A model generated the notes under the pieces. That model made no database searches. It was not told where the DNA came from and saw only the letters and a list, made by a program, of their open reading frames with translations. The position numbers and the translations under genes are program-made. Of a stretch of DNA of 42,647 nt, positions 30,659 to 38,063 are shown piece after piece (position 1 is the stretch's first letter; the number at the start of each line of letters is the position of its first letter). This DNA is from Parcubacteria group bacterium GW2011_GWC2_48_17 (GTDB taxonomy: Bacteria > Patescibacteriota > Minisyncoccia > Phycocordibacterales > UBA10002), in assembly GCA_001003605.1 (NCBI GenBank), contig LCPL01000007.1:1-42647 (forward strand), given 5' to 3'.

Positions 30659-30793
30659 ATGGATGATTCAATGGTAGTGTGGATTCTGCTCGCTGTGTAC
30701 GCCATTGTGACTTTTGTTGAGAGCCACGCCCTATTTTTACTGGCGATAGGTTTGGTAGCAACTCTCGCCGTTGCCTGGCGGCGACGTGCATAG
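30659..30793 (+). CDS. 44-aa single-TM peptide in its own transcription unit
   Basis: The ATG at 30659 follows AGAAAGG by 6 nt, a clear ribosome site. The peptide starts MDDSMVVWILLAVYAIVTF, has one or two hydrophobic stretches (residues 5-20 and 24-38) and ends AVAWRRRA, a basic cap. A strong promoter, three leader hairpins and a tight terminator make a stand-alone unit of about 290 nt. The layout recalls small membrane toxins or regulatory peptides, but no family is recognised and no antisense promoter was found. The open frame from 30527 upstream is non-coding leader. Confidence 0.65.
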   Translation: MDDSMVVWILLAVYAIVTFVESHALFLLAIGLVATLAVAWRRRA

Positions 30794-30818
30794 TCGCTAC
30801 TGCTGGCGAAACACCGAA

Positions 30819-30850
30819 GCCGCTGCGTTCAACCGCGGCGGCTTTTATTT
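30819..30850 (+). terminator. Rho-independent terminator of the 44-aa peptide unit
   Basis: A 9-bp stem (GCCGCTGCG with CGCGGCGGC, one wobble) has a TTCAAC-type loop and is followed by TTTTATTTT. Confidence 0.9.
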
Positions 30851-30926
30851 TACAGAATTTCGCACCTGCTTGTTGAACTCATGTGATAAGATAGTGTATT
30901 AACATCTGGATTCTTCCAATCGCTGA

Positions 30927-32039
30927 ATGATTAAATCATATTTTAAAATATCTAATCCCGTTGACAGATGGCTCTTTTGGATACTTGCTCTCCTTCTTTC
31001 CGCGGGGTTCCTTATTTTCCTATCGGCCTCAATCGGTCTTCACGCGAGAGAGGGGGTCTCCTTCGGCAGTATCGCGACCTCACGGCTTCTCGCCACAGCG
31101 ATTGGGATTGGCGTCGCCTACGCGGCTTCCTTATTTCACTATAAACATCTTCGACATTATGCTTTTACCATCTTTCTTTCTTCCATTGTTCTTACAGGCC
31201 TCGTATTCATTCCAGGGTTAGGAGTGGAGCACGGCGGCGCGCGCCGATGGATTTCCATTTTCGGCCTGTCGTTTCAGCCGGCGGAACTATTAAAACTCGC
31301 GTTTGTCATCTATGCGGCCGCGCTGTTTTCCTCGGCCAAGGATAAAATTCAAGATTTTTCCTCAGGACCTCTCCCTCTTCTCGCGCTTCTTATCGCCGCT
31401 GGCTTACTGCTTTTACTGCAGCCAGATACGGATACTTTCGTTGTCCTATTCATAGCGATTCTCTCGATGTTTGTCGTGGCAGGCGGCAGAATCCGCCATA
31501 TAGGCATTATAGGGCTCATAGGACTCCTAGGACTTAGCGCTCTTATTCTTTCACGTCCGTATCTCAAAGAGCGCGTAATAACCTTCATTAATCCCGCGAG
31601 CGACCTCCAAGGGGCGGGGTGGCAAATTAATCAATCGCTCATAGCAATCGGTTCCGGCGGGTTTTTGGGAAGAGGTTTTGGTCAAAGCGTGCAAAAATTC
31701 TCATTCCTTCCCGAACCAATAGGAGATTCCATATTTGCAGTTGCGGCGGAGGAATTTGGTTTTATCGGAAGCATTTTACTCATAGGCTTGTTTCTGGCAT
31801 TTCTTTTGCGCGGCATGCGCGTTGCTTCACGCTCGCCCGATATGTTTAGTGGACTCCTCTCGGTCGGTATTGTTATACTCATAGGTGCTTCAGCGTTCAT
31901 GAACATCGGCTCGATGCTGGCGATTATCCCCCTTTCCGGCCTGCCGCTTGTATTCGTAAGCCATGGCGGAACCGCGCTCGTTATCGCGCTTCTTGAAGCG
32001 GGGATATTGCTTAACATTTCGCGATACCAGAAGTCATGA
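30927..32039 (+). CDS. ftsW: FtsW/RodA/SpoVE-family peptidoglycan glycosyltransferase
   Basis: SEDS-family glycosyltransferase that polymerises lipid II with a partner PBP at the septum or side wall. The 370-residue product has about ten TM helices and the family signatures GVEHGGARRWISIFGLSFQP, AELLKLAFVIY, LQPDTDTFVVLF, GSGGFLGRGFGQSVQKFSFL, PEPIGDSIFAVAAEEFGFIG and NIGSMLAIIPLSGLPLVFVS. Position next to murG favours FtsW over RodA. A weak -10 (TAAGAT at 30887) may drive it. It ends in the word-palindrome before murG. Confidence 0.92.
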   Translation: MIKSYFKISNPVDRWLFWILALLLSAGFLIFLSASIGLHAREGVSFGSIATSRLLATAIGIGVAYAASLFHYKHLRHYAFTIFLSSIVLTGLVFIPGLGVEHGGARRWISIFGLSFQPAELLKLAFVIYAAALFSSAKDKIQDFSSGPLPLLALLIAAGLLLLLQPDTDTFVVLFIAILSMFVVAGGRIRHIGIIGLIGLLGLSALILSRPYLKERVITFINPASDLQGAGWQINQSLIAIGSGGFLGRGFGQSVQKFSFLPEPIGDSIFAVAAEEFGFIGSILLIGLFLAFLLRGMRVASRSPDMFSGLLSVGIVILIGASAFMNIGSMLAIIPLSGLPLVFVSHGGTALVIALLEAGILLNISRYQKS

Positions 32040-32129
32040 ATTATGAAGTATGAATACTGAATTATGAAACAAGAAAGAATCTCATCCATCCATAATTCAT
32101 AATTCTTAATTCCGTATTCATTTTCATTC
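32035..32129 (+). repeat. Word-palindrome spacer (AATTATGAA/TTCATAATT words) between ftsW and murG
   Basis: The left arm (32035-32070) contains the ftsW stop and repeats AATTATGAA/GTATGAATA. The right arm (32091-32129) repeats CATAATTC/ATTCATAATTC. ATG of murG follows 2 nt later. The loop is about 20 nt. Confidence 0.85.
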
Positions 32130-32131
32130 CT

Positions 32132-33256
32132 ATGAAAATCTTATTCACCGGCGGCGGCTCTGGCGGGCATTTTTATCCAATCATTGCGATTGCGGAAGAA
32201 TTACTCGCGCGTTCAAAAGAGGAGCGGCTCATCACTCCGCAGCTATTTTTCATGGCTCCGGAACCGTACGATGCCGGCCTTCTGTTTGAAAATGGAATAA
32301 CATTTGTTCCTGTTCCAGCTGGAAAGTTTCGCCGTTACTCATCATGGAAGAATGTTACAGATATATTTAGGACTGCTTTTGGAGTAATAAAGGCTACTAT
32401 TCTCATGTTCCGTATCTATCCCGATGTAGTGGTTGGGAAGGGAGGATTTGGCAGTTTTCCCGCTCTATTTGCCGCGCGATTTTGGAAGATTCCAGTCTTC
32501 ATTCATGAGTCGGACACAATCCCCGGCCGTGTTAGCGCATGGGCGGGAAAATTCGCCGCACGCGTTGCCGTATCTTTTTCACAGGCCGTTTCAGCTTTTC
32601 CAGGGGGACGCGTCGCGCACACAGGCAATCCAATAAGGCGAGGACTCCTTTCAACAATTATGCCCTCCCGACGAGAATTTGGTCTTGAGAAAAATACGCG
32701 GATTTTGTTGGTAATCGGCGGGTCACTCGGCGCTGTGGCGCTGAATGAAGCGGTACTTCATGCCCTTCCTCTGCTCCTAGAGAAATATGAAATAATACAC
32801 CAGACCGGCAGGGAAAATCTCGCCGACATCTCGGCGCGCGCGGAGGTTATTTTGCAGAATAATCCGTTCAAGCCCCGATATCATCCGTTCGGGTATCTTT
32901 CAACGCCGAAGGTTGTAGCGGCGGGACGGCTGTCGAATCTCGTCATTTCGCGAGCCGGCTCGACTATTTTTGAGATAGCCGCGTGGGGCAAACCCTCAAT
33001 ACTTGTTCCCATTTCCAATTCAAGCGGCAACCATCAGCGTGAAAATGCCTACGCTTACGCTGAAAATGGAGCGGCCGACGTGCTAGAAGAGGGCAATTTA
33101 ACGACAAACATTCTCATAAACCAAATAGGAAGGATTCTTGATAATAAAAATCGCGCGCAAGAAATGTCCGAGCGCGCCTCGCACTTTGCCAAGGCCGACG
33201 CCGCGTCTGTCATCGCTCGCGAGATTCTTGAAATCGCGCTAAAGCATGAACACTAG
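32132..33256 (+). CDS. murG: MurG, lipid I N-acetylglucosaminyltransferase
   Basis: MurG adds GlcNAc from UDP-GlcNAc to lipid I to give lipid II on the inner face of the membrane. The 374-residue GT-B protein shows TGGGSGGHFYPIIAIAEEL at the N-terminus, VVGKGGFGSFPALFAARFWK, NPIRRG, GGSLGAVALNEAV and the UDP-GlcNAc site SRAGSTIFEIAAWGKPSILV followed by NHQRENA. One variant: the usual HEQN after the second strand is HESD (FIHESDTIPG). Between ftsW and gltX, each side bounded by a word palindrome. Confidence 0.94.
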   Translation: MKILFTGGGSGGHFYPIIAIAEELLARSKEERLITPQLFFMAPEPYDAGLLFENGITFVPVPAGKFRRYSSWKNVTDIFRTAFGVIKATILMFRIYPDVVVGKGGFGSFPALFAARFWKIPVFIHESDTIPGRVSAWAGKFAARVAVSFSQAVSAFPGGRVAHTGNPIRRGLLSTIMPSRREFGLEKNTRILLVIGGSLGAVALNEAVLHALPLLLEKYEIIHQTGRENLADISARAEVILQNNPFKPRYHPFGYLSTPKVVAAGRLSNLVISRAGSTIFEIAAWGKPSILVPISNSSGNHQRENAYAYAENGAADVLEEGNLTTNILINQIGRILDNKNRAQEMSERASHFAKADAASVIAREILEIALKHEH

Positions 33257-33341
33257 CTTTTCAGCTGTCTAGCTTACTAGCTGATTAGTCTTCAGGGAAA
33301 CTATCTTGCTAAAGAGCTAAAAAGCTAATAAGCTAAAAAAC
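33252..33341 (+). repeat. Word-palindrome spacer (AGCTAATAAGCT words) between murG and gltX
   Basis: The left arm (33252-33288) includes the murG TAG stop and repeats CTAGCTT/TAGCTGA. The right arm (33305-33341) repeats AGCTAAAAAGCTAATA. ATG follows 1 nt later. Confidence 0.85.
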
Positions 33342-33342
33342 T

Positions 33343-34668
33343 ATGAATGTTGTTACTCGCTTCCCACCATCTCCTACAGGCAATTTGCATATTGGCGGCG
33401 CCAGAACAGCGCTCTTTAATTATCTTTTTACGAAACACCACGGCGGGAAGATATATCTTCGCCTTGAGAACACAGACGAGGAACGCTCGAAACCGGAATA
33501 CGAGCGAAATATTTTGGAATCACTCGGATGGCTCGGCCTTGCTTTCGACACTATTTGCAATAAACCATTTTGGAGGCAAAGCGAACGTAAGGAAATCTAT
33601 CGGAGCCATTTGAAGAAGTTGGTAGAAGATGGATTTGCGTATCTTTCAAAAGAAACTGGAGGAAAGCGTCAGGAAGTGGTGCGTTTCAGGAATCCGAACA
33701 AGAAGATTGCGTTCAAGGACCTTATCAGAGGGTCTATCGAATTCGATACGGCTGAACTTGGAGACATGGTAATAGCAAAGTCGCTCGAAGAGACGCTGTA
33801 TCACCTCGCCGTCGTAATTGATGATTATGAGATGGGCATTACGCATGTGATTCGAGGAGAAGAACACATATCCAACACGCCAAGGCAGATATTGCTTCAG
33901 GAAGCTCTTGGTTTTAGCCGCCCGGAATATGCCCACATTCCGCTCATACTTGCTCCTGACAGAAGCAAGCTCTCGAAAAGGCATGGCGCCGTTTCGGTAA
34001 TCGAATATCGCGACCAGGGGTTCATTCCCGAGGCCTTTAACAACTACCTAGCGCTTCTTGGTTGGAACCCGGGGACTGAAAAAGAAATCTTTACAGTTAA
34101 GGAGCTTATAGACGAATTCTCTCTGAATAAAGTCCAAAAGGGAGGGGCAGTCTTCAATGAAGAAAAGCTTCGTTGGATAAACAGGAAACATATTGAAAAA
34201 TTGGGAGAACCGGCAGCCATTACCGCGCATATTCCGGGCGCGCTTTTGGAGGGACGAGATGAGAATGAGCGAACCGCTATAGCAGAGATGTTCTATTCTC
34301 GCATCAGCGTGTATGGCGACATGGAAAAAGAAATGGCGGCTGGAGAATATGATTATCTTCTAGGCGAACCCAAATATCCCGTTGGACTTCTTAAATGGAA
34401 GAAAGCGACAGATGACCCAAAGAAACATCTTGAAAAAGTTATATCCCTCATTGAAGCTGTCAGAGAAGCTTCTTTCACTAAATCCACCGTCAAAGAAGCG
34501 GTTATGCCGTACGCGGAGGCGAACGGGAAGGGAAATGTGCTCTGGCCCATGCGTGCCGCTCTGTCTGGAAAAGAGCAATCTCCAGACCCGTTTACCCTTG
34601 CCGCAATGGTAGGCAAAAAGGCCGCGCTCCAACGTCTAAAACAAGCGCTCAATCTTCTTGGAAACTGA
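33343..34668 (+). CDS. gltX: Glutamate--tRNA ligase (GluRS)
   Basis: Class I synthetase for tRNA-Glu, and often tRNA-Gln for later amidation. The 441-residue product is slightly short. It has FPPSPTGNLHIGGARTALFN, LRLENTDEERS, YHLAVVIDDYEMGITHVIRG, EEHISNTPRQ and the KMSKS-type KLSKRHG. The anticodon-binding half is present but short. No other Glu/Gln synthetase is in the window. It is translated directly after a palindromic spacer, with no Shine-Dalgarno site. Confidence 0.95.
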   Translation: MNVVTRFPPSPTGNLHIGGARTALFNYLFTKHHGGKIYLRLENTDEERSKPEYERNILESLGWLGLAFDTICNKPFWRQSERKEIYRSHLKKLVEDGFAYLSKETGGKRQEVVRFRNPNKKIAFKDLIRGSIEFDTAELGDMVIAKSLEETLYHLAVVIDDYEMGITHVIRGEEHISNTPRQILLQEALGFSRPEYAHIPLILAPDRSKLSKRHGAVSVIEYRDQGFIPEAFNNYLALLGWNPGTEKEIFTVKELIDEFSLNKVQKGGAVFNEEKLRWINRKHIEKLGEPAAITAHIPGALLEGRDENERTAIAEMFYSRISVYGDMEKEMAAGEYDYLLGEPKYPVGLLKWKKATDDPKKHLEKVISLIEAVREASFTKSTVKEAVMPYAEANGKGNVLWPMRAALSGKEQSPDPFTLAAMVGKKAALQRLKQALNLLGN

Positions 34669-34739
34669 TAGGTCGTGAACTCCTCTCCACACCTGCCACA
34701 AAACGGCTTCATTCCTCCTTTTCTAAAGCCGCTCGCCGA

Positions 34740-34901
34740 AGCTATCGCCTTGCCGAAGCCATCGGCGAAGCGAAGGTCGGCACAGGCGTGGGGGTGGCCG
34801 AGTCGGCGAGGTCCCGGGGGTATCCCACTTAGTAAATGGGGGCAGGGGGTTGTTACATCCCACGCCATCGGAGACTCGGGCACCCCCTTTAGGAAAGGGG
34901 G
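34740..34901 (+). repeat. GC-rich structured non-coding block after gltX
   Basis: 34669-34934 has no supported gene. GGGGGTGGCCGAGTC (34790-34804) pairs with GACTCGGGCACCCCC (34873-34887), with two mismatched positions. CCCCCTTT (34883-34890) pairs perfectly with AAAGGGGG (34894-34901). Upstream, GCCGAAGC/ATCGCC words recur at 34735-34775. No T-run follows, so a terminator is not obvious. Confidence 0.6.
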
Positions 34902-34934
34902 AATTTGGAGTGTGATGGGTTACGGCATAGCAGT

Positions 34935-34964
34935 TTGACAATATGAAAGTGTTCATGGTAAAAT
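34935..34964 (+). promoter_or_regulatory. Consensus promoter without an assigned gene
   Basis: TTGACA (34935-34940), 18 nt, TG-G-TAAAAT (34959-34964). It would start a transcript near 34971, over 200 nt before the M23 gene, which has its own -10 box. The region 34971-35160 holds a GTGCA/TGCAC hairpin and a TGAGCTCA palindrome but no supported ORF; a small RNA or long leader is possible. Confidence 0.55.
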
Positions 34965-35166
34965 ACCATCGGTTTCAGGATTGAACCTTGAGCAAAAGTC
35001 GGTAGTCACGCATGACGCGGAAACTGCCGAGATACAGAAAGAGAGGCCGAAATGAAAGTGCATAGCTTTGCACATTCGTTCTGCTGAGCTCAGTATTTCG
35101 TCGCCGAAACTCCTCAACAGGCAGGTTTCTTCAAGGCAGTCGCTTCTCACAGTCCGTGATTCAACG

Positions 35167-35172
35167 TACAAT
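35167..35172 (+). promoter_or_regulatory. -10 box (TACAAT) for the M23 peptidase, leaderless layout
   Basis: TACAAT ends 6 nt before the ATG at 35179; TTCTCA lies at the -35 position (17-nt spacer). Confidence 0.6.
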
Positions 35173-35178
35173 ATATTA

Positions 35179-36447
35179 ATGACCAGCTTTAGGTTCGTTA
35201 CGCTCGGACTCATCGGATGCTTCTTGTTAGCACCCTTTTTTTACGTTTATGGAGACACAATATCAGAACTAAAAAACAAGATTCTTGAACGCAACACGGC
35301 CATAGAGGAACTTGAAGCGGAAATCGCCAATTATCAAAAGCAAATCGAGACAACGGGCAAAGAAACCAAAACGCTCCAAAGCACCATCAAAAATATAGAT
35401 CTCGAACAGAAAAAACTTTCCGCGGAGATTAAATTGACCGCGAACAAGATTGCGGCGGTAAATTTACGGCTAGAGGAACTCGGGGATGCCATCAGTATAA
35501 AGGAGAACAGCATAGGGAAGAGCCGCGACGCTCTAGCGCAGACGATACGCAGTCTCGCCGACCTTGAGAAGAAGACATTAGTTGAGGTCCTGCTTTCAGG
35601 AGCCACGCTTTCCGCTTTCTGGGGAACTACCGATGACCTTGAACGCTTTGAAAGAGATGTTCAAACAGATTTATCACGTACGAAGGAACTCAAGGCAGAC
35701 CTCGAAAGTACGCAAGCGGAAACGGAAGCGAATCGAAAGAAATTGGTATCGCTTCGCGCGGATTTGGCGGACAAAAACCAATTGCTCTCCCAAAACAGGA
35801 AAGCCAAAAGCAATCTCCTCACGGTCACTAAGAGCAAGGAAACTGAATACCGAAAAATACTTGCGGAGAGAGTGGCCAAGCGAGACGCTTTTGAAAAGGA
35901 ACTCCTTCAATTTGAATCTGAACTCCGCTTCGCCATTGACCCTTCGAAACTGCCGGCAGCCGGTTCTGGCGTGCTGAAGTGGCCGCTCGATTCAATCAAA
36001 ATCACGCAGGAGTTTGGAGACACGGCCTTTGCCCGAAGTGGTGCGTACAAGGGAAACGGACACAACGGAGTGGATTTTAAGGCATCAACAGGCACGCTCG
36101 TTAGAGCGGCGCTTAACGGCAGAGTTGCGGGGGCAGGGAACACCGACGCCGTTTGCCCCGGCGCTTCATATGGGAAATGGGTTCTCATAGAGCACGGGAA
36201 CGGACTCTCCACGCTTTATGCCCACCTCTCACTAATTAAAGTTTCCGATGGTCAGAATGTCTCCACAGAAGAAATAATTGGCTACAGCGGTGATACCGGC
36301 TATGCAACAGGCCCGCATCTTCACTTCACCGTTTATGCCACGCAAGGCGTTCGCGTTATGAGCCGCAAATCGGCCGTGTGCGGAGGGAGTTATACGATGC
36401 CCATCGCGGACCTAAAGGCGTATCTCGATCCCTTGAAATATTTATGA
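35179..36447 (+). CDS. Secreted coiled-coil M23-family peptidase (murein hydrolase-like)
   Basis: The 422-residue product resembles EnvC/NlpD-type proteins, which cut peptidoglycan or activate amidases during division. It has a signal peptide or anchor (residues 1-24), a long coiled coil to about 255 (SELKNKILERNTAIEELEAE and following), then an M23 domain. Zinc ligands are intact: GHNGVDFKA near 295 (His, Asp) and GPHLHF near 380 (HxH), with TLYAHLS between. It is therefore probably an active endopeptidase, not a degenerate activator. I start at 35179; 37 upstream residues in frame are not signal-like. Confidence 0.9.
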   Translation: MTSFRFVTLGLIGCFLLAPFFYVYGDTISELKNKILERNTAIEELEAEIANYQKQIETTGKETKTLQSTIKNIDLEQKKLSAEIKLTANKIAAVNLRLEELGDAISIKENSIGKSRDALAQTIRSLADLEKKTLVEVLLSGATLSAFWGTTDDLERFERDVQTDLSRTKELKADLESTQAETEANRKKLVSLRADLADKNQLLSQNRKAKSNLLTVTKSKETEYRKILAERVAKRDAFEKELLQFESELRFAIDPSKLPAAGSGVLKWPLDSIKITQEFGDTAFARSGAYKGNGHNGVDFKASTGTLVRAALNGRVAGAGNTDAVCPGASYGKWVLIEHGNGLSTLYAHLSLIKVSDGQNVSTEEIIGYSGDTGYATGPHLHFTVYATQGVRVMSRKSAVCGGSYTMPIADLKAYLDPLKYL

Positions 36448-36505
36448 GGTCTTCTGGCCAGTTTCGAACTAGGGAAGAGAGATTAGTATGTGTGGATAGC
36501 AGACG

Positions 36506-36534
36506 TTGCCATTGGATACCATACCCCGTATAAT
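36506..36534 (+). promoter_or_regulatory. Consensus promoter for the Xer operon
   Basis: TTGCCA (36506-36511), 17 nt, TATAAT (36529-36534). The ATG at 36575 has AGGAAAAAGAA upstream, giving a leader of about 34 nt. Confidence 0.8.
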
Positions 36535-36574
36535 GTAGGTTAATCCACGTCTAGGCCGAGGAAAAAGAAAAGCT

Positions 36575-37522
36575 ATGAGTAAACCACTCCCCCAACATCT
36601 AAATGATTTTCTTGAATACTGTGAGGTGGAAAAAGGGCTTTCTTTGAACACAGTGAAAAGTTACTCGCGTTTTGTGCAGAAATTTCTTTCGTGGTTGAAG
36701 GAGCAAAAATTGGAGCGACTTTCCCCTGAGGATTTGACAGAAGATCACGTTTCCAAATATCGCGTTTGGCTCTCTAGACGCCCTAATATCGTCCGTCGCT
36801 CCTTTCCGACCCTTCACTCCTCTACCCAAATACGCTATCTCATAGCGCTCCGGTCATTTCTGTCTTATTTTCATGAGAAGAATATCTCGACGCTTCCTAC
36901 GGAAAAAATTAAACTCCCGAAGGACCGCAAGGAGCGTCTTATCAAGTTTTTGGATATAGAACAGCTTCGCCGTCTTTTTGAATCTCCTAATATCGAAACA
37001 TTGACTGGACTTCGTGACCGAGCGGTTCTGGAGACGCTTTTTAGTACCGGACTTCGTGTTGCAGAGCTTACCGCGCTTAATGCAAAGCAACTGGTGAGCG
37101 CGCTTAACAGAGATGATTTTGAGTTAGGTGTGGTTGGTAAAGGCGGATACCCGCGGGTGGTCTATTTTTCAGATAGAGCTCTCCATTGGCTTAAGAAGTA
37201 TATCCAAAAACGTCAGGATGACGACGATGCCCTTTTCATTAACTTTAAGGGCCCTAAAAAGGATTCCAGACGTATTTCTGTGCGTGGGGTTGAGATGATT
37301 GTAGAAAAGTATTCCAAAATGGCCGGAATCCCTTTTCTGGCGACTCCACATACGCTCCGGCACTCATTCGCGACCGACCTTATGAATAAGGGCGTTGACT
37401 TGCGTATTGTGCAGGAGTTTTTAGGCCATCGCAATATCGCAACGACTCAAATGTATACCCACGTTACTTCAAAGCACTTACGAGATATTCATAAGAAATT
37501 TCATGGAGGAGAAGGACTCTAA
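36575..37522 (+). CDS. Tyrosine recombinase, XerC/XerD-like
   Basis: Xer recombinases resolve chromosome dimers at dif, or move integrative elements. The 315-residue product has the SAM-like N-terminal domain (LNDFLEYCEVEKGLSLNTVK) and a complete catalytic domain: Arg in STGLRVAELTALN near 161, Lys in GKGGYPR, HTLRHSFAT near 262, LGHRNIATTQMYTHV with the second His and the Tyr nucleophile near 294. All catalytic residues are present. It overlaps the next gene by 20 nt. Normal length for Xer; chromosomal role likely, but the neighbours make a mobile-element role possible. Confidence 0.93.
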   Translation: MSKPLPQHLNDFLEYCEVEKGLSLNTVKSYSRFVQKFLSWLKEQKLERLSPEDLTEDHVSKYRVWLSRRPNIVRRSFPTLHSSTQIRYLIALRSFLSYFHEKNISTLPTEKIKLPKDRKERLIKFLDIEQLRRLFESPNIETLTGLRDRAVLETLFSTGLRVAELTALNAKQLVSALNRDDFELGVVGKGGYPRVVYFSDRALHWLKKYIQKRQDDDDALFINFKGPKKDSRRISVRGVEMIVEKYSKMAGIPFLATPHTLRHSFATDLMNKGVDLRIVQEFLGHRNIATTQMYTHVTSKHLRDIHKKFHGGEGL

Positions 37523-38063
37523 TCAAAAAGGTCTCCCTTGGCATATGGTTGAGAAAGCTATTGCAAAAGAACATGCGTGGCTGAAAAAGGTACTTGATTT
37601 TGGTCCGAGATTTAAAGATCAGGATAAGATTGCAGACGAACTTGGAATTGAAAAATATCAAATGCTTCGACAGATAAGTATCTTTATCACGAGTGGAAGA
37701 ATCCAAGCGCGCGAAATTACCACGGCAAAGGCAAACAGTTTGTGGACCGACTTTGACGAAGAGGAGAAACATGCAGAGAGGCACGGTGGCGAATGGCATA
37801 TGACCGTGATGGGTAGAGTAAAAAGGCATTTTGAAAGGGGAGGTTTTGAGGTCATAAATGAACCATATCTTAATTTCGGCAGAGCAGACTTGGGAGTCTA
37901 TAAACCAAATTACCCGAATTTGTACGTTGAAGTAGGTACAACTTCTCTATTTAAGCTCTGGAGAAATCTTTCTTCTATGCCTGGCGCAATATTCCTCTTT
38001 GTCCCGACTGAATTTGGAGCAATTGAGTTGATAACAAAGAACACCGATGACAAATCTATCTAA
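37503..38063 (+). CDS. Uncharacterised protein with possible PD-(D/E)XK-like region, 186 aa
   Basis: The gene overlaps xer by 20 nt and the next recombinase by 17 nt, a tight operon. The N-terminal half has an HTH-like stretch (DKIADELGIEKYQMLRQISI). The C-terminal half reads MGRVKRHFERGGFEVINEPY, then FGRADLGVYKPNYPNLYVEV, spacing an Asp and a Glu as in PD-(D/E)XK nucleases. The Lys two residues after the Glu is not there (VEVGTTSLFK), so catalysis is doubtful. It could be a DNA-binding partner of the recombinase. I do not recognise a named family. Confidence 0.6.
   Translation: MEEKDSNQKGLPWHMVEKAIAKEHAWLKKVLDFGPRFKDQDKIADELGIEKYQMLRQISIFITSGRIQAREITTAKANSLWTDFDEEEKHAERHGGEWHMTVMGRVKRHFERGGFEVINEPYLNFGRADLGVYKPNYPNLYVEVGTTSLFKLWRNLSSMPGAIFLFVPTEFGAIELITKNTDDKSI

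Noticed and set aside
34790-34887. A tRNA-like beginning (GGTGGCCGAGTC) after gltX
   Set aside because: No anticodon stem, no T-loop GTTCRA and no acceptor pairing; it is one arm of a larger inverted repeat.
34953-35213. Minus-strand ORF of 86 aa before the M23 gene
   Set aside because: Its 3' part overlaps the promoter, its composition is unlike its neighbours, and it lacks a ribosome site.
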